64,000 nucleotides of DNA from Bin103 sp002238925 (GTDB lineage: Bacteria; Spirochaetota; Spirochaetia; SZUA-6; Bin103): positions 2,666,001 through 2,730,000 of the forward strand of contig OZ242313.1 in assembly GCA_965208065.1 (NCBI GenBank), in the 5' to 3' direction. Position 1 is the first letter of the stretch, and every line of letters starts with the position of its first letter. A model generated the notes under the pieces. The model worked only from the letters and a program-made list of their open reading frames with translations. It was not told where the DNA came from and searched no databases. This document shows positions 9,118 through 17,734 of this stretch, one piece after another. Position numbers and translations under genes: made by a program.

Positions 9118-10059
9118 ATGAAGATCGCTCTGCTGATCGTGGTCGGGGTGGCGGTCCTGGTAGCCGGCAACCTGTTGATGCCGGTGCCGCAGGCAGCCAT
9201 CGAGGTGGCCGCCGAACCTATCGGTCTCGGCCCGGTTACCAATGCCGTGCTCACCTCGTTCATCCTCAGCGCCGCTATCCTGTTGGTGGCGTTCGTGGTG
9301 GGACGCAACCTGAAACAGCGGCCCGGCGGATTGCAAAACGCGGTCGAAGCGCTGGTCGAGGGGCTCGACAACCTGATCAACCAGACCGCCACGCGCACCT
9401 GGGCGCCGCGTTTTTTCCCGATCTGCACCACCATATTCATCTTTCTGCTGGTATCGAACTGGTTCGGTATACTGAGCCCGGCCCTGGGCAGCATTGGCAT
9501 CATTCACGCCAGCGACCACGGCTCGCTGGCGGCCGAGGACATCACGTTTCTGCGCGGCAGCGCCGAACAGGTGCTCGCCGACCATGCCGCCCACGGCGGC
9601 GATGCCCCCCACGACGCGGACCATGCCAAGTTCCTTATCGTGCCGCTGTTGCGGGCCCCGAGCAGCGACCTCAACCTGACCTTGACCCTGGCGCTGATCA
9701 CCATGTTCCTGGTGCAGGTGTTCGGTTTCTGGAGCCGCGGCGTCGGTTATATCGGGCAGTTTCTACGCTTCAGGAGTCTGAAGACCAAGGGCGTCCTGAT
9801 GGGGCTGGTGGATATCTTCGTCGGCTTCATCGAGGGCCTCAGTGAGTTCGCCAAGGTGGTCTCCTTTTCGTTCCGCCTGTTTGGCAACATCTTTGCCGGT
9901 GAGGTGATTCTGATCGTGATCACCAGCCTGGTATCGCTGGTACTGGTGGTGGTGTTCTTTGGACTGGAGCTATTTGTCGGACTGATCCAGGCATTCGTGT
10001 TCTTCATGCTGTCGCTGGCCTTCTTCCACTTGGCGACGGTGCATCATGACGACCACTGA
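9118..10059 (+). CDS. atpB: F-type ATP synthase subunit a
   Basis: A 313-residue membrane subunit of the Fo sector that forms the two ion half-channels against the c-ring. Several hydrophobic helices are present. The key helix carries SFRLFGNIFAGE with the essential arginine at residue ~253. The C-terminal helix region is rich in aromatic and beta-branched residues and ends in a His/Asp tail. A hydrophilic His/Asp-rich insertion (about residues 145-175) between early helices is longer than in most homologues. It is the first gene of an unbroken atpB-E-F-H-A-G-D-C order. Confidence 0.95.
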   Translation: MKIALLIVVGVAVLVAGNLLMPVPQAAIEVAAEPIGLGPVTNAVLTSFILSAAILLVAFVVGRNLKQRPGGLQNAVEALVEGLDNLINQTATRTWAPRFFPICTTIFIFLLVSNWFGILSPALGSIGIIHASDHGSLAAEDITFLRGSAEQVLADHAAHGGDAPHDADHAKFLIVPLLRAPSSDLNLTLTLALITMFLVQVFGFWSRGVGYIGQFLRFRSLKTKGVLMGLVDIFVGFIEGLSEFAKVVSFSFRLFGNIFAGEVILIVITSLVSLVLVVVFFGLELFVGLIQAFVFFMLSLAFFHLATVHHDDH

Positions 10060-10144
10060 CGGTGGCATACCAATAGCAAAATGACGACATTCGACGCAGC
10101 CAAGAGATTGGCACAACACAGATTCGGACAAGGAGTATAAACGC

Positions 10145-10375
10145 ATGGACGCTGAGGCAATGAAACTACTGGCAGCGAGTCTGGCGATCGGCCTGGGGGC
10201 GATCGGACCGGGCTTCGGCATCGGCCTGATTGCCAGCGGGGCGCTGCAGGCGCTCGGCCGCAACCCTGATGCGAGCGGGGTGATCGTTCCCAACATGTTC
10301 GTGGCGATCGCCTTCGCCGAGGCCCTCGCCATCCTGGCGTTGGTGGTAGCGCTGATCCTGCTGTTCGTGATTTAG
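10145..10375 (+). CDS. atpE: F-type ATP synthase subunit c
   Basis: A 76-residue hairpin proteolipid that forms the rotor ring. Helix 1 contains the glycine series GLGAIGPGFGIG, the polar loop is GRNP, and helix 2 carries the ion-binding carboxylate Glu59 in AIAFAEALAIL. At the places where Na+-dependent rings have Gln and Ser ligands, this protein has Ile26 and Ala60. This predicts H+ and not Na+ coupling, as an inference from family knowledge. The upstream 85-base gap holds an AAGGAG just before ATG 10145, which suits the high expression c subunits need. Confidence 0.95.
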   Translation: MDAEAMKLLAASLAIGLGAIGPGFGIGLIASGALQALGRNPDASGVIVPNMFVAIAFAEALAILALVVALILLFVI

Positions 10376-10389
10376 GTCGAGAGGCTACC

Positions 10390-10890
10390 GTGCAAGCTCT
10401 CGGCATTTCTCTGTTCGGGTTGATTGCGTACGCGGTCAACTTCGTGATCCTGGTGGTACTGCTTCGCGTGCTGCTGTACAAGCCGGTCAAGCAGATGCTC
10501 GACAACCGCAAGCAGCGCATCGCGGAGGGGCTGAATGCCGCCGAACGCGCCGCTGCCGACGCCGCCGAACAGCGCGGCCGGTTCGAACGGGAGCTCGACG
10601 AAGCGCGCGGAACGGCACAGGCGGAAGTCGCCAGGCAGGCCCAGCAGGCCGAGCAGGTGCGCCACGAGGTGCTGCAGGCCGCCGAACAGGAGGCCGCCGA
10701 GATCAAGGCGCGCGCCCGCGAGGAAATAGACCAGGAGCGCCGGCAGGTGGCGGCAGAGCTGGAACGGCAGGCCGCCGAGTTGGCCATGGCGATTTCCCGC
10801 AAGGTGGTGGGCGCGGCGCTCGATCAGGCGGCGCAACGGCGCCTCGTGGACCGGTTCGTGAGCGAATTGGGCAGCGGGGAGGGCCGGTGA
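10390..10890 (+). CDS. atpF: F-type ATP synthase subunit b
   Basis: A 166-residue peripheral-stalk subunit. A single N-terminal membrane helix (about residues 5-27, ending VLLYKPV) is followed by a long Ala/Glu/Arg/Gln-rich coiled coil to the C-terminus, the normal b topology. There is one b gene only and no b' copy. The start is GTG 10390, and AGGCTACC just before it is a poor ribosome site. The stop overlaps the atpH start as GTGA, so translation is coupled. Confidence 0.93.
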   Translation: MQALGISLFGLIAYAVNFVILVVLLRVLLYKPVKQMLDNRKQRIAEGLNAAERAAADAAEQRGRFERELDEARGTAQAEVARQAQQAEQVRHEVLQAAEQEAAEIKARAREEIDQERRQVAAELERQAAELAMAISRKVVGAALDQAAQRRLVDRFVSELGSGEGR

Positions 10891-11405
10891 CCGACGCCCG
10901 CAGCTACGCGCTGGCGGCGTTCGCGGCTGCCGTGGAACCGTGGATTGGAACCCTGCGCGCCGTTCATGGCAAGTTGCAGGGCGAACCGGAATTGCTCGCC
11001 CGGCTCACCGACAAGGGCGCCTCGTTCGCAGGCCGCCGGCAGCAGTTCCTGGAGCTGCTGCCCGCATCCGCGAGCGAAGACTGCCGCAACTTCCTGTTTA
11101 CCCTGATGGAACGTGGCGACCTGGGGCAGTTGGCGGCGGTTGTCGACTGGCTGGGCGCGATGGCGAGCGGCGGTCCGCAGGCGCGCATGGCGATCGTGAC
11201 CACCGCCTACCCGCTTGACGACGCCGAGCGGCGGCGCTTCGTCGCCACCCTGGAACAGACCCACGGAGCCGATGTTGGCGTTTCCTTTGCCGTCGACCCC
11301 GCCATTGTCGGTGGCGCGGTGGTACGCATCGGCGACCGGATCGTGGACGGCAGCGTCAGGACAAGGCTGGAGGCGATCGACGGCGCCCTGGCCGGCGGAG
11401 GGTAG
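10887..11405 (+). CDS. atpH: F-type ATP synthase subunit delta
   Basis: A 172-residue OSCP/delta subunit linking the F1 head to the b stalk. The sequence is helical at the N-terminus (YALAAFAAAVEPWI) with the typical C-terminal delta block DPAIVGGAVVRIGDRIVDGSV, which forms the b-contacting region. GTG 10887 overlaps the atpF stop by 4 bases. Delta diverges strongly between phyla, but position and the C-terminal motif make the call firm. Confidence 0.9.
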   Translation: MTDARSYALAAFAAAVEPWIGTLRAVHGKLQGEPELLARLTDKGASFAGRRQQFLELLPASASEDCRNFLFTLMERGDLGQLAAVVDWLGAMASGGPQARMAIVTTAYPLDDAERRRFVATLEQTHGADVGVSFAVDPAIVGGAVVRIGDRIVDGSVRTRLEAIDGALAGGG

Positions 11406-11468
11406 GCAGGATGACAAGCGATGCAGGGCATCGACAGGCGGCCGGCTGTGTCTGATGGGCGCGAGGCA

Positions 11469-12998
11469 GTGAGTTTCAAGCTCGACCGGATTACCCGCGA
11501 GATCCGCCGGAAGATCGAACGCTTCGAGGCACCGCTGGAGGCCAGCGAAGTCGGCACCGTGCTGTCGGTGGGCGACGGCATTGCCCGCCTCAGCGGGCTG
11601 TCGGGGGTGATGGCCACCGAACTGCTGGAGTTCCCGGGCGGCGTGCAGGGCATTGCCCTCAACCTCGAGCCGGACGAGGTGGGAGCCGTAATCGTGGGCG
11701 AATATGCCCACATCGAAGAAGGAGCGTTGGTCAAGAGCACCGGGCGCATCGCGTCGATTCCGGTCAGCGATGCGCTGATCGGGCGAGTGGTGGACGCCAA
11801 CGGCGTGCCGGTGGATGGCCAGGGCCCGATCCAGGCCACCACCACGATGCCGATTGAGCGGGTGGCGCCCGGCGTGGTGGAACGCGTCAACGTGGACACC
11901 CCGGTGCAGACCGGCATCAAGGCGATAGACTCGATGACCCCGATCGGCCGCGGCCAGCGGCAGCTCGTGATCGGCGACCGCCAGACCGGCAAGACCGCGC
12001 TCGCCGTCGACACCATAATCAACCAGAAGGGCAAGGATCTGATTTGCGTGTACGTGGCGATCGGCCAGCGGCAGGGCCAGGTCGCCCAGGTGGTGGCCAC
12101 GCTGCGCGAACACGACGCCATGGAGCACACCATCGTGGTGGTGGCCGGGGCGGCCGATTCGGCGCCGCAGCAGTACGTTGCCCCGTACGCCGGCTGCGCC
12201 ATCGGCGAGTACTTCATGGAGCAGGGCAAGGACGTGCTGCTGGTGTACGACGACCTGAGCAAGCACGCATGGGCCTACCGGCAGATTTCGCTGCTGCTGC
12301 GCCGGCCGCCCGGCCGCGAGGCGTATCCCGGCGATGTGTTCTACCTGCATTCGCGGCTGCTGGAACGGGCCGCGCGGCTGTCGCCGGCACGCGGCGGCGG
12401 GTCGCTCACTGCTCTGCCGATCATCGAAACCCTGGCCGGCGACGTCAGCGCGTACATCCCGACCAATGTCATCTCGATTACCGACGGACAGATCTACCTG
12501 GAGTCGGACCTGTTCTACGCCGGCCAGCGGCCAGCCGTGCACGTGGGCCTGTCCGTGTCGCGGGTCGGCGGCGACGCCCAGACCAAGGCGATGAAGCAGG
12601 TGGCCGGGCAACTGCGCCTGGACCTGGCGCAATACTACGCGCTCGCCGCGTTCGCGCAGTTCGGCTCCGACCTGGACCAGACCACGCGCGGCCAACTGGA
12701 ACGCGGGCAGCGCCTCACCGAGCTGCTCAAGCAGCCGCAGTACCAGCCCCAGGGACTGGCTCACCAGGTAATCGGCGTCTTCGCACTGACCCAAGGTTTC
12801 GCGAACGGGGTGCCGGCAAGCGCCATTGCCAGCTACGTGGAAGGCCTGATCGGGCATATCGCCGATACGCAGCCGGCGATTATCCGCGGCATCGATTCCG
12901 AGTTGCAACTGACCGACGAAATCGAAACGAGTTTGTCCGCCGCCGTACGGCAATATACGCGGCAGGCCGGGTACGAGGTGAAGGAGGACCAGGCCTAG
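11469..12998 (+). CDS. atpA: F-type ATP synthase subunit alpha
   Basis: A ~509-residue F1 alpha subunit carrying a non-catalytic nucleotide site. The beta-barrel N-domain begins VGTVLSVGDGIARLSGL, the P-loop is GDRQTGKTAL, and the signature region has PAVHVGLSVSRVGGDAQ with the arginine finger. The start chosen is GTG 11469, because from there the length to the first conserved helix equals that of E. coli alpha. An in-frame ATG at 11421, preceded by a weak AGGA, would add 16 non-conserved residues and cannot be excluded. It follows atpH by 63 bases. Confidence 0.95.
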   Translation: MSFKLDRITREIRRKIERFEAPLEASEVGTVLSVGDGIARLSGLSGVMATELLEFPGGVQGIALNLEPDEVGAVIVGEYAHIEEGALVKSTGRIASIPVSDALIGRVVDANGVPVDGQGPIQATTTMPIERVAPGVVERVNVDTPVQTGIKAIDSMTPIGRGQRQLVIGDRQTGKTALAVDTIINQKGKDLICVYVAIGQRQGQVAQVVATLREHDAMEHTIVVVAGAADSAPQQYVAPYAGCAIGEYFMEQGKDVLLVYDDLSKHAWAYRQISLLLRRPPGREAYPGDVFYLHSRLLERAARLSPARGGGSLTALPIIETLAGDVSAYIPTNVISITDGQIYLESDLFYAGQRPAVHVGLSVSRVGGDAQTKAMKQVAGQLRLDLAQYYALAAFAQFGSDLDQTTRGQLERGQRLTELLKQPQYQPQGLAHQVIGVFALTQGFANGVPASAIASYVEGLIGHIADTQPAIIRGIDSELQLTDEIETSLSAAVRQYTRQAGYEVKEDQA

Positions 12999-13013
12999 CG
13001 CCTGGCAAGTCCG

Positions 13014-13946
13014 ATGGCAACAATCCGCGAACTGCGCACGCGCATTCGCAGCATCAGCAACTTGTCGCAGGTAACCAGGGCAATGGAGATGGTGGCGGCT
13101 TCGCGCATGCGCCGGGCGCAGGAGCAGGTCACCGCGTCGCGTCCGTATGCCGCCAAGGCGTGGGAGGTCCTCACGCAGCTGGTTGCGCAACGGGCGGTGG
13201 TGGATGTGCCGTCGGGGCTGCTGACCGACCGCGATCCGGTGCGCAGCGTGGTCCTGATCCTGATTTCCGGCGACCGCGGGTTGGCTGGCGGCTACAATGC
13301 GTCGATGCTGCGCACCGCCACGCAATTCTTGCAGAGCAAAGAGGGTACCGAGCAACGCATTATCACGGTCGGGCGCAAGGGCCGGGACGCCATGTTGCGC
13401 GCGGGCTACACGATCGAGGCGGAGTTCGGCGACCTGCCGGATCGCCCGCGGGAGAGCGACGTGACCCCGATCGCCCGGCTCGCCACCGACGGCTTCCTGA
13501 GCGGCGCCAGCGACGCGGTGTATATCGGTTACACCGACTTCGTCAACGTGCTGCGCCAGCAGCCCTGGGTGCGGCAACTCCTGCCGCTGCATCCGGACGC
13601 GTTGACCGACGCCGCCGGCGACGAACGGCAGCGCCCGATCATGGCCAGCTATCTGCGCGACACGCCGCCGCCGCTGGAGGGCGGTTACAGCTACGAGCCC
13701 GCCATGGAGAACCTGCTGGAGCAGGTGGTGCGCCGCTTCGTGGAACTGCAGATCTACCAGGCGGTCGTGGAGTCGCTGGCCAGCGAACACGCGGCGCGCA
13801 TGGTGGCGATGCGCAACGCCACCGACAACGCCAACGACCTGTTGAAGGATCTCACGATGACCTACAACAAGCTGCGCCAGCAGTCGATTACCGAAGAGAT
13901 GCTGGACATTGCCGGCGGTGCCGAGGCGCTGAGAGCCGCCGGCTGA
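13014..13946 (+). CDS. atpG: F-type ATP synthase subunit gamma
   Basis: A 310-residue central-shaft subunit. The N-terminal helix starts MATIRELRTRIRSI and runs into VTRAMEMVAASRMRRAQ. The C-terminal helix contains ARMVAMRNATDNANDLLKDL and YNKLRQQSITEEMLDI, the two coiled-coil strands that turn inside the alpha-beta ring. The middle is slightly longer than the ~290 residues usual in bacteria. ATG 13014 lies 15 bases after the atpA stop. Confidence 0.94.
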   Translation: MATIRELRTRIRSISNLSQVTRAMEMVAASRMRRAQEQVTASRPYAAKAWEVLTQLVAQRAVVDVPSGLLTDRDPVRSVVLILISGDRGLAGGYNASMLRTATQFLQSKEGTEQRIITVGRKGRDAMLRAGYTIEAEFGDLPDRPRESDVTPIARLATDGFLSGASDAVYIGYTDFVNVLRQQPWVRQLLPLHPDALTDAAGDERQRPIMASYLRDTPPPLEGGYSYEPAMENLLEQVVRRFVELQIYQAVVESLASEHAARMVAMRNATDNANDLLKDLTMTYNKLRQQSITEEMLDIAGGAEALRAAG

Positions 13947-13965
13947 GTTCGTGAGAGAGGAATGA

Positions 13966-15407
13966 ATGGCAGACGGAAACGGTTCGAATCCCACTGACGG
14001 GCGCATCGTTCAGGTAGTCGGGGCGGTGGTGGACGTGGAGTTCCCGGCCGAGCACCTGCCCGCGATCCGCTTCGCACTGGAGATCGTCTCACCGGGCCAG
14101 GACGAGTCCGCCGAAAGCTTGGTGCTGGAGGTGCAGCAGCACCTGTCCGGGTCGGTGGTGCGGACCGTGGCCATGGACACCACCGACGGGTTGCGCCGCG
14201 GCCAGCGGGTCGTCAACACCGGCGCGCCGATCACCGTGCCGGTGGGCGAGGCTACCCTCGGCCGGATCTTCAACGTGCTCGGCCGGCCGGTCGACGAGCG
14301 CGGACCGGTGGAGGCGGAGGAGCACTACCCAATTCACCGTCCCGCGCCGGCGTTTACCGACCAGGTAACCCGCACCGAAGTGTTCGAGACCGGCGTCAAG
14401 GTGGTCGACCTGATCGCGCCGTTCACCCAGGGCGGCAAACCGGGGTGTTCGGCGGTGCCGGCGTCGGCAAGACCGTTATCATCCAGGAGTTGATCTCCTC
14501 GCTGGCGCGCGAGCACGGCGGCTACTCGGTGTTCGCCGGCGTGGGCGAACGCACCCGCGAGGGCACCCAGCTGTACGGCGAGATGCAGGAAGCGGGCGTT
14601 ATAGACAAGTTGTGCATGGTGTTCGGGCAAATGAACGAGTCGCCAGGCGTACGCTTGCGGGCGGCGCTGACCGGGCTTACCATGGCGGAGTACTTCCGCG
14701 ACCAGGGGCGCGACGTGCTGCTGTTCATCGACAACGTATTTCGTTTCGTGATGAGCGGTTCCGAGGTATCGGCATTGCTCGGCAGGATGCCGAGCGCGGT
14801 CGGCTACCAACCCACGCTCGGCACCGAGATGGGCGAGCTGCAGGAACGCATCACCTCCACCCGGCGCGGCTCGATTACCAGCATGCAGGCGGTGTACGTG
14901 CCGGCGGACGACTACACCGACCCGGCGCCGGTCGCCACGTTCGCGCACCTCGACGCCACGCTGGCCCTGGAGCGGTCGATCGCCGAACTCGGCATCTACC
15001 CCGCGGTCGATCCGCTGGCCTCCACCAGCCGTGCCCTTGAGCCGCGTGTGGTGGGGCAGGAGCACTACGACACGGCGCGCGGCGTGCAGGAGGTGCTGCA
15101 GCGCTACCGCGACCTGCAGGACATCATTGCCATCCTCGGCGTGGATGAACTCTCCGAGGACGACCGCCTGGTGGTGACCCGCGCGCGCAAGATTCAGCAA
15201 TTCCTTTCACAGCCAATGTTCGTGGCGCAGCAGTTCACCGGCCGCGAAGGCCGTTATGTCCCCATAGCGGATACGGTGTCCAGCTTCCGGCGCGTGCTCG
15301 ACGGTGAGGTGGACGAGATACCGGAGCCGATGTTCTACATGGCCGGCTCGCTTGACGAGGTGATCGAGCGCGCCGGCGAACAGCGCGCCGACTCCGCGGC
15401 CGGCTGA
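13966..15407 (+). CDS. atpD: F-type ATP synthase subunit beta, with a one-base frame break
   Basis: This is the catalytic F1 beta subunit, but the open frame is broken. Residues 1-158 read normally to APFTQGGK, then the frame leaves the family. The expected P-loop GGAGVGKT and all the rest, including the catalytic GERTREG and DELSEDDRLVV regions, continue in the -1 frame to 15407. Reinserting one base in the A-run at 14437-14439 gives a continuous ~480-residue beta. No slippery heptamer suitable for programmed frameshifting is visible. An essential gene in an intact operon argues for a sequencing or assembly deletion. Start ATG 13966; the stop is 1 base before atpC. Confidence 0.93.
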
Positions 15408-15408
15408 C

Positions 15409-15882
15409 ATGAGCGGGACCGGTCACGCCGAGACGCCGGAGACCACCAGCGCTGCGGCCGCCGGGCGCCTGCGCCTGGAGATTCTGACCATCGAACGCCA
15501 GTTGTTCGACGAGCAGGTGAGTATGGTAATCGCGCCGGGCTCGGACGGCATGGTTGGCATTCTGCCGCACCATCAGCCGATGCTGACTGCCCTGGAGCAC
15601 GGCGAACTGGTTATCCGGGCCGACGGTCAGAGCGACCGTTACGTGGCGATCGGCGGCGGCGTGATGCAGGTGCTGCCCGATCACGTGGTGGTGCTCGCCG
15701 ACCGTGCCGAACACGCCGACGAAATCGACCTGGCGAAGGCCGAGGAGGCGCACCAGCGGGCGGTCGAGTTGATGGAGCGCGGCCCCGACGATCTGGAACT
15801 CGGGCATGCCCGCGAGGCACTGCGCCACTCTGCCGTGCGCCTGGCCGTTGCGCGCCGCCATCACGGGCGCATGCCGCGCTGA
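15409..15882 (+). CDS. atpC: F-type ATP synthase subunit epsilon
   Basis: A 157-residue F1 subunit that couples the shaft to the c-ring and can inhibit ATP hydrolysis. After a ~20-residue Ala/Thr-rich leader, the N-terminal beta-sandwich follows the family: LEILTIERQLFDEQVSMVIAP, GMVGILPHHQPMLTALEHGEL and VAIGGGVMQVLPDHVVVLAD. The helical C-terminal hairpin (EIDLAKAEEAHQRAVELM) is present, so it may be regulatory. ATG 15409 starts 1 base after the atpD stop. It ends the operon and converges with a minus-strand lipoprotein gene 39 bases away. Confidence 0.94.
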   Translation: MSGTGHAETPETTSAAAAGRLRLEILTIERQLFDEQVSMVIAPGSDGMVGILPHHQPMLTALEHGELVIRADGQSDRYVAIGGGVMQVLPDHVVVLADRAEHADEIDLAKAEEAHQRAVELMERGPDDLELGHAREALRHSAVRLAVARRHHGRMPR

Positions 15883-15921
15883 TCTGAACGCCGCCGGCCC
15901 TGCTCCCGCGCGCCGGCCCGC

Positions 15922-17232
15922 CTACCAGCCGCCCGCGCTCTGCGACCCGGCGTTCGCGGGCGGCGGCGCCACGTCGGCCAGCAACAGCCGCAGTTGGTTC
16001 GCACGTCGGTACAAGACCGCCATCCTGCCGCCCGCGCGTAGCGCGCGCGCTTCCTGCACCGGCTCACCGCCGCGTGCCAGGATCAGCTTCCGATAGGAAC
16101 CTTCGGCGCCCGGCAGCACCAGGGAGAGGCGGTATTCGGGGTCGCCGGACTCGCCCAGGGCGAGTTCCGAGAACAGAACGGTGAGCGCCGGATGCGTGGC
16201 ATCGGCCTCGCCCTGGTCCGGAAACGCGGCCAGTGCATGCACCTCGCGGGCCAGCGTAATCTTGCGTTCGGGACCGATGGCGCCGCTGTGGTCAACCGTT
16301 ACGGCAACGATCTCGTGTGCCCCGCGGGCGGCGCCGTCGCTGGTTTCCTGCGCGGTGCGGTCGTCACGGGCGTATGCCACCACCAGTAGCTCCCTGGAGC
16401 TACATGCCACCGACAGGGGCGGAGGCGGCAACTCCGGCGGGCGTCCGGGAAGCTCGACCCGCAACCCGTCATGGCCATCTTCCACAACCAGCAATCCGGC
16501 CGCGTCGAACAGGGAGAAGCCGTACCGGCCCGCGCAATGGAAGGGGCTGAGCGCGGGGCCGGGCGCATCGGGAGCCCCGGTCGGCGCGGCATCCGGCGGC
16601 AACGAACGGTCGCCGGCATGGATTGGAGCGGAATGCTCGGCCAGCAGAGCGGGCCGCACCTCGTACGCCAGCGCGGGCTGTTCGGCCCGTTCGCCGGGCA
16701 GGCCGAACAGCGTGAACCCGGCATGTTCCGAATCGGATCCGGCGCCCGGTAGTACGCCGACCGGCACAAAGGGCTCCGGCAGCAGGTCGACCGTCCACGG
16801 GTCGGAGCTGTCCAGCGAGCGATAGATCCACTTCGTGACGCGCGCGTCCGCGAGTTCCTGGTCGGCATAGAACAGGTGCTCGAGTCCGGCGTGCTGCAGG
16901 TAGGCGTGGCGGCCGAAGTAGGGGTTGATACCCGGCACCAGGTCGATGCGGTCGATGGTTACCACCTCGTCCACGGCCGCCTGCAGTGCGGCCAGCGGGC
17001 CGCGCGCAAGACGCAGGGTGAGGTCGGCCGCGTCGGCGAACACGGCAATCCATTGGCCGCCGTCCGCGGACTCCTGCAACGAGTAGAACGGCGGCGCGTG
17101 TTCGGCGAGCACCACGCTCTCCGGGAGCGCCAGGACCGGTTTGGATTCGGTTCCCGCAGGCGCCTCCGATTTCGCGCAGCTCACAACCGCCGCGGCCGCG
17201 ACCAACACGACGGCCAAGTACCGGATTCCCAT
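15922..17232 (-). CDS. Uncharacterised secreted lipoprotein
   Basis: A 436-residue protein of unknown function. It starts at ATG 17232 with a lipoprotein signal: a charged MGIR start, a hydrophobic run and the lipobox VVSC, so the mature N-terminus would be a lipidated Cys near residue 19. The mature part has no recognised domain. It is mostly beta-rich with recurring blade-like segments of ~50 residues, which could be a propeller, but this is a weak inference. The frame extends upstream to a TTG at 17268, but those residues lie before the signal and are not needed. It is divergent from the flavodoxin-like gene. Confidence 0.7.
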   Translation of the reverse strand: MGIRYLAVVLVAAAAVVSCAKSEAPAGTESKPVLALPESVVLAEHAPPFYSLQESADGGQWIAVFADAADLTLRLARGPLAALQAAVDEVVTIDRIDLVPGINPYFGRHAYLQHAGLEHLFYADQELADARVTKWIYRSLDSSDPWTVDLLPEPFVPVGVLPGAGSDSEHAGFTLFGLPGERAEQPALAYEVRPALLAEHSAPIHAGDRSLPPDAAPTGAPDAPGPALSPFHCAGRYGFSLFDAAGLLVVEDGHDGLRVELPGRPPELPPPPLSVACSSRELLVVAYARDDRTAQETSDGAARGAHEIVAVTVDHSGAIGPERKITLAREVHALAAFPDQGEADATHPALTVLFSELALGESGDPEYRLSLVLPGAEGSYRKLILARGGEPVQEARALRAGGRMAVLYRRANQLRLLLADVAPPPANAGSQSAGGW

Positions 17233-17261
17233 TGACCACGCATTTGGCGGCTCCCTATACT
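17232..17261 (+). promoter_or_regulatory. Probable promoter of the flavodoxin-like gene
   Basis: TTGACC (17232-17237) and TATACT (17256-17261) are 18 bases apart in the 56-base divergent gap. Transcription would start near 17268, about 20 bases before ATG 17289. The -35 box overlaps the start codon of the opposite lipoprotein gene. Confidence 0.55.
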
Positions 17262-17288
17262 GGCTCAAGTGCCAACAGCTCCTTGCAT

Positions 17289-17702
17289 ATGCGTATCGCG
17301 GTAGTATTCTTCGAGGGCAAGAATCGCAAACGGCTGCTTGGTCTTGCGCAGGCGCTGGCGAAAGGGATCGAGACCCAGGGCCATCAGGTCGATGTGATCG
17401 ACGGCGGCCACGACGTCAATAGCAAGCTTACCATCTACGGCTACATTGCCATAGGCGGGGAGGCGATCACCACCTTTACCGGCAAGATTCCGGACGTGGT
17501 GTCACGTTACCTGAAGAACGCCGGGATGATCTCCGGCAAGCGCTGCTACGCGTTTGTCGGCAAATCCCCGATCAGCGCCAACCGAGCCTTGCAGCGGATC
17601 ATGAAGGCGATGGAGGGGGAGGGCATGTTCCTGAAGAACTCAGGCGTGCTCAACTCCGAGGTCGAAGCTCAGGAGGTCGGTCGCCGCCTGCACGTCGCCT
17701 AG
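17289..17702 (+). CDS. Flavodoxin-like small protein
   Basis: A 137-residue cytosolic protein beginning MRIAVVFFEGKNRKRLLGLA, which has the first strand and phosphate-loop position of the flavodoxin fold. Further alternating strands and helices follow (VDVIDGGHD, YGYIAIGGEAI, KRCYAFVGKSP). It is close in size and layout to small conserved flavodoxin-family proteins seen in spirochaetes, but the function of that group is unknown and FMN binding cannot be read from sequence. ATG 17289 was chosen over an upstream in-frame ATG because it starts the fold exactly and sits behind a good promoter. Confidence 0.65.
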   Translation: MRIAVVFFEGKNRKRLLGLAQALAKGIETQGHQVDVIDGGHDVNSKLTIYGYIAIGGEAITTFTGKIPDVVSRYLKNAGMISGKRCYAFVGKSPISANRALQRIMKAMEGEGMFLKNSGVLNSEVEAQEVGRRLHVA

Positions 17703-17734
17703 CCTGGCCTCCCGGGCCCGGGCTGCGCCGCGTG

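Noticed and set aside
10824..14006. A 1,060-codon open frame on the minus strand across the atp operon
   Set aside because: It mirrors atpH, atpA and atpG codons; GC-rich third positions create long antisense frames. It has no known motif and the + strand genes are certain.
14430..14450. Programmed ribosomal frameshift in atpD
   Set aside because: The CAAACCG context is not a slippery heptamer and no such case is known in this family; a deletion is simpler.
15883..15921. Terminator between atpC and the lipoprotein gene
   Set aside because: A GCCGGC inverted pair is present but there is no T-run; GC-rich DNA gives such pairs by chance.
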